From positions 1 to 64,000 of the forward strand of contig SLUK01000011.1 in assembly GCA_004340125.1 (NCBI GenBank): DNA of 64,000 bases, in the 5' to 3' direction. This document shows, in pieces, positions 53,078-64,000 of the stretch; within the stretch, counting starts at the first letter, position 1, and each line of letters begins with the position of its first letter. A program made the position numbers and the translations under genes. Origin of the DNA: Harryflintia acetispora (GTDB taxonomy: Bacteria > Bacillota > Clostridia > Oscillospirales > Ruminococcaceae). The notes beneath the pieces are model-generated. The model made no database searches and was not told the DNA's origin. It saw only the letters and a program-made list of their open reading frames with translations.

Positions 53078-54276
53078 TCAGCGCAGCTTGAAGCGGTAGC
53101 CGGCGTTTTTCAGGGCGCTGCAAATCTCCGCGATATGGTTCTGGTCCCGCGTCTCCATGACGATATGTAAAAAGCAGGAGTTGATGTCCATATTTTCGTC
53201 CGCCCGGTCATGGTGCACGGCGACCACGTTGCCGCCCAGGGAGGCGATGATGTCCGACACGCCCTTGAGCTGGCCGGGCTTGTCCACCAGCTCGATGGTC
53301 AGCTCGGCGCTGCGCCCGGTTTTGAGCAGGCCCCGGCTGATCACCCTTGAAAGGATGGTCACGTCGATATTGCCCCCCGACACCAGGCAGACGGCGTTCT
53401 TGCCCTTGATGTCCACCTTATCAAACATCGCCGCGGCGACCGAGACCGCGCCCGCCCCCTCGGCGATCAGCTTCTGCTGCTCGATCAGAGCCAGGATGGC
53501 GGTGGAAATCTCATCGTCGGTGACGGTGACGATCTCGTCGACGTACTGCTCGCACAGCTCATAGGTCAGCTCCCCCGGCCGCTTGACCGCGATCCCGTCC
53601 GCGACGGTGGAGACCGAATCCAGCGCCAGCGGCCCATGCTCCTGGTGGGAGCGGTACATCGAGGGCGCGCCGGCGGCCTGCACGCCGTAGACCTTGCAGC
53701 GCGGATTGAGGGATTTGATGGCGAAGGCTATCCCGCTGATCAGCCCGCCGCCCCCGATCGGGACAATCACGCAGTCGATCTCCGGCAGCTGGTCGAGCAG
53801 CTCCAGGCCGATGGTCCCCTGCCCGGCGATCACATCCAGGTCGTCGAAGGGGTGGATAAAGGTGCTCCCGGTCTCCTTCTGCAGCTCCCGGGCGCGGTTG
53901 TAGGCGTCGTCGTAGACTCCGGGCACCAGCACCACCTCGGCGCCGTAGCGCTTGGAGGCCTCCACCTTGGAGATCGGCGCGCCGTCCGGCACGCAGATGA
54001 GCGATTTGATCCCGTTGCGGCTGGCGGCCAGCGCGACCCCCTGGGCATGGTTGCCCGCCGAGCAGGCGATCACGCCGTTTTTACGCTCCTCCTCGGTGAG
54101 CTGGGATATCTTATAATAGGCCCCGCGCACCTTGAACGAGCCGGTCAGCTGCAAATTCTCCGTTTGAGGTAGACATTGGAGAGCGGATTGATGTTCGGCG
54201 CCGGAATGAGGTCGGTGGTGCGCACCACGTTTTTGAGGACATAGGAAGCCTGGTAGATTCTGTCGAGCGTCAGCAT
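53078..54276 (-). pseudogene. ilvA: Threonine ammonia-lyase with a one-base frameshift near its start
   Basis: The main frame (358 codons from 54154) is a threonine ammonia-lyase of the ACT-containing ~400-residue type: LTGSFKVRGAYYK holds the PLP lysine, ACSAGNHAQGVAL the substrate loop and GGGGLISGIA the PLP phosphate site. An ACT-like domain fills about the last 75 residues. The true start, ATG 54276 with AAGGAG, opens a frame that reads MLTLDRIYQASYVLKN and then VYLKR, the family N-terminus, but runs into a stop at 54145. Lining up the two parts needs one extra C on plus at 54160-54161 (CTCCG for CTCCCG), restoring LKRENLQLTG. The last gene of the ilvB-ilvN-ilvA operon, it makes 2-oxobutyrate for isoleucine. 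It could be a real lesion or a sequencing error in a short C run. Confidence 0.8.
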
Positions 54277-54292
54277 GATCGTGGTCTCCTTC

Positions 54293-54802
54293 TTATAATG
54301 TTTCCTCACTTGCCGCGCCGCGCTCCATCGCGGTGCGCCCGGTGCGGATAATTTTGAGGATGCCGTGGGGGCGCAACAGCTCGATGAACGAGTTGAGGGT
54401 ATGGGTATCCCCGGCGAGCTCGAGGATCAGGGTATTCTGCGAAACATCCAGGATGCTGGCTTTGAACATGTTCGCGATGTTGACGATCGCGTCGATCTCC
54501 CCGGCGTTGCCGCCCACTTTCAAGAGCAGGTACTCCCGGATGACCGAATCCTCTTTCTCCAGCACCCTGACGCCGATGACGTCGTAGAGCTTGCCCAGCT
54601 GCTTGTCCACCTGGCGGATGATCCGCTCGTCCCCGCGCACCACGATGATGATCTGCGAGACGCCGGGATCCTCGGTCTGGGCGGCGACGATGCTCATAAT
54701 GTTGTAGCAGCGGCGGCTGAAGAGCCCCGAAATGCGCAGCAGCACCCCGGTATGGTTGCGCGCGAGCACCGAGACAACGTATTCCTTTTCATTGGTTTCC
54801 AT
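54293..54802 (-). CDS. ilvN: Acetolactate synthase small (regulatory) subunit
   Basis: The 169-residue protein has an N-terminal ACT domain with the valine-binding motif GVLLRISGLFSRRCYNI and a C-terminal ALS_ss domain (VREYLLLK-like IREYLLLKVGG). It stimulates IlvB and gives feedback control by branched-chain amino acids. It starts 11 bp after the ilvB stop and ilvA follows after 16 bp, so the three are one operon. Confidence 0.93.
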   Translation of the reverse strand: METNEKEYVVSVLARNHTGVLLRISGLFSRRCYNIMSIVAAQTEDPGVSQIIIVVRGDERIIRQVDKQLGKLYDVIGVRVLEKEDSVIREYLLLKVGGNAGEIDAIVNIANMFKASILDVSQNTLILELAGDTHTLNSFIELLRPHGILKIIRTGRTAMERGAASEETL

Positions 54803-54813
54803 ATGCTGACCTC

Positions 54814-56484
<1,671 letters not shown>

Positions 56485-56514
56485 ATGAATAAGCCTCCTT
56501 ATTTGATGCAATAT

Positions 56515-56794
56515 AAAAAGCCTTCGTCTCATTTAGAGACGAAGGCTGATCCTCCGTGGTACCACTCTAATTCACCGTCCTCCCGAAAGGGAGAACGATC
56601 TCTTAGTCGCGCATCCAACAATGCGCTCCCCAGATAACGGCGGGGTACCGGATCTGCTTACTCCAAAGCCTGTTTCAGCTGTCTGCTCCAGGGTGATTTC
56701 ACAGCGGCTCCCGTCGCCGCCTCGCACCGGCCGGCGGCTCTCTGAAAACGGGTGTATGCCCCTGCGGCGTCCCTATCGTCGCATTTTCATATTG
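56515..56794 (-). promoter_or_regulatory. T-box leader of ilvBNA (predicted isoleucine-specific)
   Basis: On the minus strand the leader holds AGAGAGCC and a GGCCGGTGCGAGG apical loop of stem I, and a specifier ATC (56697-56695) in the context GAAATCACCCTGGAG. The T-box core AGTGGTACCACGG (56566-56554) follows. The terminator GCCTTCGTCTC-TAAAT-GAGACGAAGGC (56546-56520) ends in five U. Same specifier and flank as the leader at 8794-9079. Confidence 0.88.
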
Positions 56795-56800
56795 TTGTAT

Positions 56801-56829
56801 ATTTTATTCTTAGTCCGGCGGTTTGTCAA
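56801..56829 (-). promoter_or_regulatory. Promoter of the ilvBNA T-box operon
   Basis: On the minus strand a perfect TTGACA (56829-56824), a 17-bp spacer and TAAAAT (56806-56801). The -35 box overlaps the stop codon of the HAD gene upstream on the same strand. Confidence 0.8.
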
Positions 56830-57524
56830 GAATTTTTTTCATCCAGCACAATGGGGACGAATTCCTCAAGCGCATGGATCTGGTAAGTCACCGGCAGTCC
56901 CGGCGCCCGGTGCCTCCCAAAATTCAGCCAGCAGGTGGCGATGCCATAATCCACCCCGCCCCTCATGTCCGAGGTCAGCGAATCCCCCAATATGATCACC
57001 CGCTCGCGCGGCGGGCGGCCGAGCCTCGCAAACACCCTGTCAAAATAGGCGGCCTGGGGCTTTTGCGCGCCCAGGTCCTCTGAAACGAAGAGGTCGTGGA
57101 TAAAGGGGGCGATGGACGAGCGCCTCAGGCGCCCGCGCTGCACCCGGGACACCCCGTTGGTGGCAAGGCACAGGCGGCAGCAGCCATGCAGCCGCTCGCA
57201 GAGCTCCTGCGCGCCCGGCAGCAGGAACGCCCCCTTTTTGAGCTCGTCGAGATACTCTTTATTAAAGCGCCGCGGCTCTTCGCCGATCCCCATCTCTTCA
57301 AAATAGAGGGAAAAGCGCAGCCGCAGCAGCTCCTCTTTTTGCAGCTCCCCGCGCTCGAAACGCCGCCAGAGACCCTCGTTGATCTCCCGGTAGACGGCGA
57401 GGTGCCGCTCCCCGGGCACGATCCCCCTTGCACGCAGCGCGGCAAACAGCGCCTCCCGCTCGGCGCGCTCAAAGTCGAACAGGGTCCCGTCCGCATCCAG
57501 CAGCAAAATGTCGTATCGTGGCAT
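56826..57524 (-). CDS. HAD-superfamily hydrolase (YjjG-type nucleotidase)
   Basis: The 232-residue protein has DADGTLFDFERAE as HAD motif I, LATNGVSRVQRGRL as motif II, KPQAAYFDRVFA as motif III and IILGDSLTSDMRGGVDYG as motif IV. It is closest to YjjG-type pyrimidine 5'-nucleotidases, which dephosphorylate (often abnormal) nucleotides. RBS AAGGGGG lies before ATG 57524. Its gene end overlaps the ilvB promoter, but no functional link is evident. Confidence 0.88.
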   Translation of the reverse strand: MPRYDILLLDADGTLFDFERAEREALFAALRARGIVPGERHLAVYREINEGLWRRFERGELQKEELLRLRFSLYFEEMGIGEEPRRFNKEYLDELKKGAFLLPGAQELCERLHGCCRLCLATNGVSRVQRGRLRRSSIAPFIHDLFVSEDLGAQKPQAAYFDRVFARLGRPPRERVIILGDSLTSDMRGGVDYGIATCWLNFGRHRAPGLPVTYQIHALEEFVPIVLDEKNS

Positions 57525-57652
57525 CCAAATTTCCCCCTTAAATGTCTTTTATTATATCACAGGAAGCACGAATTTGCTTTCAACAGGCCGGATTTTATTG
57601 TATAATGGCTATAAATTGGCTATTATGCAATTGATTTGTGGGAGGAAGGGCT

Positions 57653-59140
<1,488 letters not shown>

Positions 59141-59165
59141 CTTCGCTGAACGCTTGGTCGTAAAA

Positions 59166-59201
59166 GGGCCGGGAGGGGGATAACCCCCTCCCGGTCCTTT
59201 T
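59166..59201. terminator. Terminator between glpK and the cobalamin cluster
   Basis: GGGCCGGGAGGGGG (59166-59179) pairs with CCCCCTCCCGGTCC (59184-59197, one G-U) and is followed by TTTTTAT on plus; a U-run also follows on minus. Confidence 0.88.
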
Positions 59202-59410
59202 TATTTAAGTGCATCCACCGAAAAGGGAGCCCCGTGCCCGGGGTATATCCTCACCGGCGACAGAAAGCTCATGAGCGCGTCCCCGGCCAGCAGCCTTTCC
59301 AGCTTGTGCAGACTCCCCGGCAGGCCGGTGTCCACCGGCACCGAGCCCCGCCCGCCCAGGAGCAGGCAGCAGTTCACCGTCCCGCAGCGGATGGCTCTGA
59401 CCCGGGTCAT
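59201..59410 (-). pseudogene. Remnant of an MBL-fold hydrolase with internal deletions
   Basis: The 69-residue frame begins like an MBL-fold protein (AIRCGTVNCCLLLGGRGSVPVDTGLPGS) and jumps after LHKLERL to the late motifs LAGDALMSF and RIYPGHGAPFS. The HxHxDH metal site and the intervening ~100 residues are missing, so it cannot bind the usual metals. It is still in frame and its ATG overlaps the stop of cbiC (ATGA). It may be a decaying gene kept by coupling, or a small protein with another use. It lies just before the cluster terminator. Confidence 0.65.
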
Positions 59411-60045
59411 GGGCGCTCCCTTGCCTGATAGAGCAGCGCGTTGCAGATGGCGGCCGCCACGTTGCTGCCCCCCTTGCGCCCGCGCGCGACGATCTGCGGC
59501 ACCGGGAGCGAGAGCAGCAGCTCCTTGGACTGGACCACGTTGACAAACCCGACCGGCACCCCAATGACCAGCTCGGGGCGCACCTTACCCTCCCCGATCA
59601 GCTCGCAGAGCCTGACCAGGGCGGTGGGGGCATTGCCGATGGCAAAGATCAGCGGGCGGCAAAGCCCCGCCGCCTTGTCCATGCAGGCGCTCGCGCGGGT
59701 GGTGCCCGCCCGCCCCGCCGCCTCCCGGATGTCCGGGTCGCTCATGAAGCAGAAGACCTCCCCCCCGCAGCGCGCGAGGGACTGCTTATTGACCCCCGCC
59801 TTTGCCATCTGGGTATCGGTCACGATGGACGCGCCGCTTCGCAGCGCGGCGATCCCCCGCTCGACGGCTTCCCGCGAAAAGACGAGGTTTTCGGCGTAGT
59901 CGAAGTCCGCCGTGGTGTGGATGACGCGCTGTACCACCGAACGCTCGATCCCCTGCGGCAGCCGGGGCCCGGCCTCCCGCTCAATGATTTCAAAGCTGCG
60001 CCGCTCGATGTCGCCGGGGGCTACATGCTCCAGTTTGATGTCCAC
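59407..60045 (-). CDS. cbiC: Precorrin-8X/cobalt-precorrin-8 methylmutase
   Basis: The 212-residue protein matches CbiC/CobH: RVIHTTADFDYAENLVFS has the catalytic His, ASIVTDTQMAKAGVNK the conserved Thr-Asp, and PELVIGVPVGFVNVVQSKE the substrate site near the C-terminus. It moves the C11 methyl group to C12 to give (cobalt-)hydrogenobyrinate in the corrin pathway. The length is usual (about 210). It lies 60 bp after the small 60106 gene in the minus-strand cobalamin cluster. Confidence 0.92.
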   Translation of the reverse strand: MDIKLEHVAPGDIERRSFEIIEREAGPRLPQGIERSVVQRVIHTTADFDYAENLVFSREAVERGIAALRSGASIVTDTQMAKAGVNKQSLARCGGEVFCFMSDPDIREAAGRAGTTRASACMDKAAGLCRPLIFAIGNAPTALVRLCELIGEGKVRPELVIGVPVGFVNVVQSKELLLSLPVPQIVARGRKGGSNVAAAICNALLYQARERP

Positions 60046-60105
60046 AATCCGTCAGCACTCCTGTCTATGCACACGGCCCTGCCCGGGGCCGTGTATAGAA
60101 ATTTT

Positions 60106-60309
60106 TCAGCTCAACATGCCGCCCTTGGGCAGGGAATCGACATAGGCCTGCATCTCCTCCTTGGAGGAAATGGTGTGGGTATAGTTGATAACCGCCTGCT
60201 TTTGCGCGGGGGTCAGCGAGGCGAAGAAGTTCATCGCCTCGATGTTCTGTGCCAGGGCCATGCCCAGTCCCATCGGGATTTCGGGGGCGTTGGTAAAGTT
60301 TTTCTCCAT
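60106..60309 (-). CDS. Small conserved-type protein of the cobalamin cluster (function unknown)
   Basis: The 67-residue protein starts at ATG 60309 (GGAAGG 9 bp upstream) and reads MEKNFTNAPEIPMGLGMALA, then LTPAQKQAVINYTHTI and SSKEEMQAYVDSLPKGGML. It is acidic-amphipathic and helical with no signal or cysteine. The segment AMNFFASLTPAQKQAVINY resembles small proteins often annotated as YdeI/bacteriocin-resistance-like end segments, but I do not assign a function. It sits between cbiP and cbiC on the same strand. Confidence 0.7.
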   Translation of the reverse strand: MEKNFTNAPEIPMGLGMALAQNIEAMNFFASLTPAQKQAVINYTHTISSKEEMQAYVDSLPKGGMLS

Positions 60310-60361
60310 AGGTATCATCCTTCCTTTCGGTGGTATTCTTGCCGCCGAAGGAAGCGTTTAG

Positions 60362-61864
60362 TCAGATCCCCGCCTCGATGATCCGGTAGATTTCGTCCAT
60401 CCTTACATTTTCCCGGATCCCCTGTGCAAGCAGGTCGTACTGCCGTTGGCGGTAGCGCTGCGGGTCGAAGTCCGCAAAGTCCCCCGCCTGCAATCCCTTA
60501 CGCGCACACAGGCAGCCGATCAGCGCCTCGATCGCCTGGGCGCTGTCAAAAATCCCGTGCAGGTAGCTGCCGTAGACGTTTCCCCGGCAGCAGCCGTCCG
60601 GCTTTTTCTGCTCCTGCCCCAGCAGGGAAATCTCGCAGAGCGCCCCGTCCGCAAGGAGAGTGGTCTCCCCCATGTGGATTTCATAGCCCTCGACTTCCTT
60701 GCCGCCGAGATCAGCCAGCGCGCCGCTCGGCGGCAAGAACCGTCCACACACGCGGGTGCGGGTCTTCTCCCCAGTGAAGACGGTTTCCACCGGAAGCAGG
60801 CCCATCCCCGCGAGGGCACCGCCGTGCTCGATCCCCTGCGGGTCGCGCAGTGTTTGGCCGAGCATCTGGTACCCGCCGCAGATGCCGAAGACGATCCCGC
60901 CCGCTGCCGCGTACTTCTTGATTTGTGCCTCCAGCCCGCACTGGCGCAGCCAGAGCAGGTCGTCCATAGTGTTCTTGCTTCCCGGCAAAAAGAGAATGTC
61001 CGGGCTCCCGAACTCCCGCGGCGAGGAAAGGTAGCGCACTGAAACCCCGGGCAGGCTGGACAGGAGGTTAAAATCGGTGAAGTTCGAGATGCGCGGCAGC
61101 CTAATTACGGCGATGTCGATCGCACCGGCTTTCCCCCGCGAAAAACGCTCGGAGAGGCTGTCCTCGTCGTCGATGTCCACCTGCAAATAGGGGATCACCC
61201 CCTGTACCGGCACCCCGGCGCGCGCTTCGAGCATGCGCAGCCCCGGCTCCAGGATCGCCCGGTCGCCCCGGAATTTGTTGATCAGCAACCCCTTGACAAG
61301 GCTGCGCTCATCCTCCTTTAGCAGGAGCAGCGTCCCGTAGAGCGAGGCGAACACCCCGCCGCGGTCGATGTCTCCGCAGAGCAGCACCGGGGCTCCGGCC
61401 ATTTTGGCCATCCCCATGTTGACGATGTCGTGCTCGCGCAGGTTGATTTCCGCCGGGCTGCCCGCCCCTTCGAGGACGATGACATCGTACTCGGCCTCGA
61501 GCTTTTCATAGGCGCGCTTGATGTGCGGCACGAGCTCTGTCTTGCGGCGGTAGTACTCCTGCGCCGGCATGACGCCCCACACCTCGCCGTCCACAATCAC
61601 CTGTGAGCCGGTGTCGCTCTGAGGCTTTAACAGGATCGGGTTCATCGCAACGTCCGGCTCGATCCCGGCCGCCTCGGCCTGCACCACCTGGGCGCGGCCC
61701 ATCTCCAGGCCCTCGCGGGTGATAAAGGAGTTGAGCGCCATGTTCTGGGACTTGAAGGGGGCGACGCGGTAGCCGTCCTGCCGCAAAATCCGGCAGAGCC
61801 CCGCTGCAATCAGGCTCTTGCCCGCGTTGCTGGCCGTGCCCTGGATCATAATCGCTTTTGCCAT
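60362..61864 (-). CDS. cbiP: Cobyric acid synthase
   Basis: The 500-residue amidotransferase amidates four side chains of adenosylcobyrinic a,c-diamide. The N-terminal MIQGTASNAGKSLIAAGLCR is a dethiobiotin-synthetase-like ATP site; the glutaminase half has IVFGICGGYQMLG with the catalytic Cys and a His in SYLHGIFD. Length is typical. ATG 61864 follows AGAGAGGA at a long spacing; ATGs at 61876 are closer to it but give an unlikely spacing. It shares the strand with its neighbours, 8 bp after the stop of the mutase-like gene. Confidence 0.93.
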   Translation of the reverse strand: MAKAIMIQGTASNAGKSLIAAGLCRILRQDGYRVAPFKSQNMALNSFITREGLEMGRAQVVQAEAAGIEPDVAMNPILLKPQSDTGSQVIVDGEVWGVMPAQEYYRRKTELVPHIKRAYEKLEAEYDVIVLEGAGSPAEINLREHDIVNMGMAKMAGAPVLLCGDIDRGGVFASLYGTLLLLKEDERSLVKGLLINKFRGDRAILEPGLRMLEARAGVPVQGVIPYLQVDIDDEDSLSERFSRGKAGAIDIAVIRLPRISNFTDFNLLSSLPGVSVRYLSSPREFGSPDILFLPGSKNTMDDLLWLRQCGLEAQIKKYAAAGGIVFGICGGYQMLGQTLRDPQGIEHGGALAGMGLLPVETVFTGEKTRTRVCGRFLPPSGALADLGGKEVEGYEIHMGETTLLADGALCEISLLGQEQKKPDGCCRGNVYGSYLHGIFDSAQAIEALIGCLCARKGLQAGDFADFDPQRYRQRQYDLLAQGIRENVRMDEIYRIIEAGI

Positions 61865-61872
61865 TTGGATCA

Positions 61873-63039
61873 TCATTCCTCTCTGGACGTTTCGTCGTGC
61901 GCGATTGACGCCGGCGGCAAAGTTTCTCCTCTCAGCAGGCCGACCGCCGCCGTCCCCGGCAGAGTGCCGAGATCCCCGCGGCGGTGGGGCGAGCGAAGCC
62001 AGAAGGGCTGCGCCCCCCGCTCATGGCGGCCGGTCTGGGAATTGGTTCCGTGATCCCCACAGACCAGCAGGCTGTCCTCCGCTCCCAACGCGGCGTACAG
62101 CGGGGCGAGGAGCTCCCGCTCCACCCGGGACAAAAACCGCGCCTTTCCCACCGGGTCGCGGCGGTGCGCGCACTCGTCGGCACCGTTGAGATGGAGCAGC
62201 AGGAAGTCATGATCCCACATATTTCGCGCGGCGCGCAGCTTTCCCGCAAGGTCGGTGTCCCAGTCGGCCGTGGCGCCGGGGAGGGAGGGGCAATCGATCT
62301 CCATCGCCGCACAAATTCCCCGCACAATCCCCGCCGCGCAGACGCCGCCCGCCCGCAGCCCGTGCAGTTCCATAAACGCCGGCAGCCGCCCCTTCACAGC
62401 CCCGCCCCAGGGTAGCAGGAGGTAACGCCTGTCCTCCCGCGCGAGAGGTGCGAGGAGCTCGCCGCTTTTTCGGATCAGGCCGCGCAGGAGCGCCGCCTCT
62501 TCCCTTCCCCTTGGCAGCAGCGCCGCCAGCGGCTTCCCGAGATTCTGATGCGGCAGCGGAAGGCTCAGCCGCCCCATCCATCCGGCGCGCCCCGGCAGGC
62601 AGACCAGCCCCCGGTAGTCCCCGGCGGGGAAGTAGGAGCAGCCGCCTGCTTCGAGCGCGCGCAGCAGCCGTGCGGCCTCGCAGAGCTCTTCGGCGCTCAG
62701 GCCCGCGCCCACCGCAGAAAGAAGCTCGCCGCTCGCTGACACGGCCGCGAGGCTCACGCGCAGCCAGAGGTCCCCCTCCCGCACCGGCAACCCGAGCGCC
62801 ATCGCTTCAAGGCAGGCGCGCCCATCGGGAATCCGCTGCGCTTCCACGCCCAACAACGTAAGGATGCACCCCATGCTGTCCGGTTCCCGCCCCGGAGGAC
62901 AGGTGTCAAAGAAGCCGTGGGCTCCGTGGGCCCGCATGTCGCGAAGGGTTGCGCTCCCGGCCACCTGCAGCGGCGTTTTATAGCCGAGCTGCGGGGCCGG
63001 CACGTCGCAGAGCCCGTCGAGGATCAGTAAAACTTTCAT
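61873..63039 (-). CDS. Phosphoglycerate mutase-like (ApgM family) metalloenzyme in the cobalamin cluster
   Basis: The 388-residue protein belongs to the alkaline phosphatase superfamily as the archaeal-type cofactor-independent phosphoglycerate mutase (ApgM): VLLILDGLCDVPAPQLGYKTPL at the N-terminus carries the metal Asp, and FDTCPPGREPDSMGCILTLLG holds the region of the active Ser. LLLHLNGADECAHRRDPVGK and LLVCGDHGTNSQTGRHERGAQP hold the C-terminal metal ligands. Its ATG overlaps the cobD stop (ATGA). A glycolytic mutase has no obvious business here; it could act as the alpha-ribazole phosphatase (CobC/CobZ function) that is otherwise missing, but this is inference. Confidence 0.8.
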   Translation of the reverse strand: MKVLLILDGLCDVPAPQLGYKTPLQVAGSATLRDMRAHGAHGFFDTCPPGREPDSMGCILTLLGVEAQRIPDGRACLEAMALGLPVREGDLWLRVSLAAVSASGELLSAVGAGLSAEELCEAARLLRALEAGGCSYFPAGDYRGLVCLPGRAGWMGRLSLPLPHQNLGKPLAALLPRGREEAALLRGLIRKSGELLAPLAREDRRYLLLPWGGAVKGRLPAFMELHGLRAGGVCAAGIVRGICAAMEIDCPSLPGATADWDTDLAGKLRAARNMWDHDFLLLHLNGADECAHRRDPVGKARFLSRVERELLAPLYAALGAEDSLLVCGDHGTNSQTGRHERGAQPFWLRSPHRRGDLGTLPGTAAVGLLRGETLPPASIAHDETSREE

Positions 63040-64000
63040 CGCACGCAGTCCCGCAGCGCCGCCAGCAGCAAGCTGTTTTCCCTTCTCGTGCGCACCGCGA
63101 CCCGGTAGTAACGCCCATCCAGCCCGGGATAGTTTTTGCAGCTGCGGATCAGGATGTTTTCCCGCTCCAGCTTCCCGCGCAGGCCGGCAACCGGCGAGCG
63201 AAAGAAGATATAGTTCGCCCGCGAACCCATCACCCCGAACCCCAACGCAAGGAGCCCCCGGCGCAAATATTCCCGCTCGCTCCGGATCAACGCGGCGCTC
63301 TCCTTTAAATATTCGTGCTCCCGCAGCGCCTGGACCCCTGCCAGCTGGGCGGGTACCGAAACGCTCCAGGGCTGGCCGCATTCGGCCATGCGCTCCAGCA
63401 GCGCGCCGTCGGAGCACAGGCAGTAGCCCAGCCGCAGCCCGGCCATGGCATAGATTTTGGTGAAGGCGCGCAGGATCAACAGATGCCGGCTTTCCCCGAG
63501 CTGCGCGCGCAGGGTGTGCCGTCCGGGCTCGTCGAGGAAATCAACGAAGCATTCGTCGGCCGCGAGCAGAATCCCGTTTTGCCCGCAGCGCAGAAGGATT
63601 TCCTCCATCAGCCCGGGGTCCGCCACCTGCCCGGTGGGGTTGTTGGGGTTGCAGAGGAATACGAGGTCAAGTCCCGGCGTCAGCCGCTCCAAAATCGTTT
63701 CGGTCAGGCAAAACTCGTCCGCCTCTTTGAGGTAGTGGCGCTCCACCTCGCAGCCAACGGCGCGCAGGGCTTGCTCATACTCGGCGAAGGTGGGCGCCAG
63801 GATCAGTGCCCGATGGGGACGCAGCGCCTGGCAGAGGCGGAAAATAAGGTCCGCCGCCCCGTTGCCGCAGAGCACTATTTCTTTCGGCACGCCCTCGTGC
63901 GCCGCGATGGCGGCGCAAAGCTCCCGGCAGAGCGGGTCGGGGTAGCACGCGCATGCGTCCGCCGATTCGGCCAGCACCCGCCTGACCCCTTCGGGCAGCC
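63036..64000 (-). CDS. cobD: L-threonine-O-3-phosphate decarboxylase (partial, N-terminus beyond window)
   Basis: The ~320 visible residues are a fold-type I PLP enzyme of the HisC/CobD group: NGAADLIFRLCQALRP, FLCNPNNPTG, AADECFVDFL and the PLP lysine in AFTKIYAMAGLRLGYC. CobD makes (R)-1-amino-2-propanol phosphate for the corrin side chain. The frame is open to the window end (GLPEGVRRVLAESAD), so ATG 63977 is internal and the true start lies outside. It is the first visible gene of the cobalamin cluster and overlaps the mutase-like gene. HisC cannot be excluded by sequence alone, but the context favours CobD. Confidence 0.85.
   Translation of the reverse strand, partial: LPEGVRRVLAESADACACYPDPLCRELCAAIAAHEGVPKEIVLCGNGAADLIFRLCQALRPHRALILAPTFAEYEQALRAVGCEVERHYLKEADEFCLTETILERLTPGLDLVFLCNPNNPTGQVADPGLMEEILLRCGQNGILLAADECFVDFLDEPGRHTLRAQLGESRHLLILRAFTKIYAMAGLRLGYCLCSDGALLERMAECGQPWSVSVPAQLAGVQALREHEYLKESAALIRSEREYLRRGLLALGFGVMGSRANYIFFRSPVAGLRGKLERENILIRSCKNYPGLDGRYYRVAVRTRRENSLLLAALRDCVR

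Noticed and set aside
63040..63417. N-terminal extension of the phosphoglycerate-mutase-like gene
   Set aside because: The longer frame overlaps cobD in another frame and has no family sequence before MKVLLILDGL.

Overview
The window looks like a chromosomal segment of a high-GC, spore-forming anaerobic Firmicute of the Oscillospiraceae/Clostridia type. Supports are a sporulation sigma-G gene, T-box leaders, a glycyl radical enzyme, 2-hydroxyacyl-CoA dehydratase-type activases, a Bacillus-like fructoselysine cluster and an anaerobic cobalamin cluster. Genus is not determinable by eye; gut genera such as Intestinimonas, Flavonifractor or Oscillibacter would fit. Layout: (1) 1-6452 is the end of an integrative element: a zinc-ribbon gene end, a TnpW-like gene and a large serine recombinase split into two pieces by a 4.1 kb AT-rich insertion. 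The insertion carries two adjacent reverse transcriptases separated by a highly structured intergenic RNA. This resembles the two-RT antiphage system DRT type 3 and is the most interesting item in the window. (2) 6506-9114 is an acyl-CoA synthetase plus XRE-cupin regulator behind a T-box leader whose specifier reads AUC (isoleucine). (3) 9129-17246 holds a fumarase-beta/HAD-phosphatase fusion, a DivIVA-like protein, a two-gene activase/dehydratase-like operon, an acetyltransferase and sigG. (4) 17405-23535 is a sigma-54 regulator, its palindromic upstream sites, a -24/-12 promoter and a diaminopropionate catabolic operon (dpaL, ygeY, YfcC-type transporter). (5) 23620-27755 is a MarR-controlled heterodimeric ABC exporter. 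(6) 28079-34517 is a glycyl radical enzyme with its activase, a PocR/AraC regulator and a GPH transporter; the radical-bearing glycine is read as serine. (7) 35114-44178 is a plus-strand catabolic cluster: metallo-hydrolase, two MFS carriers, TetR, iron alcohol dehydrogenase, phosphotransacylase, butyrate-kinase-type kinase and acylating aldehyde dehydrogenase. Together the last enzymes would turn an aldehyde into a carboxylic acid plus ATP. (8) 45848-52976 is a fructoselysine (Amadori product) uptake and degradation cluster with two GntR regulators and matching operators. (9) 53078-56829 is an ilvB-ilvN-ilvA operon behind a second Ile-type T-box; ilvA carries a one-base frameshift. (10) 56826-59140 holds a HAD phosphatase and glycerol kinase. 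(11) 59201-64000 is a minus-strand cobalamin cluster (cobD, a phosphoglycerate-mutase-like gene, cbiP, a small protein, cbiC) ending in a metallo-beta-lactamase remnant. How parts connect: the two Ile T-boxes suggest one isoleucine-starvation regulon that joins classical synthesis (ilvBNA) with an acyl-CoA synthetase that could activate 2-methylbutyrate for isoleucine salvage. That salvage would matter more if the ilvA frameshift is real. Genes lie mostly in compact operons with ATGA overlaps and clear hairpin terminators. I saw no CRISPR array, rRNA or tRNA gene.
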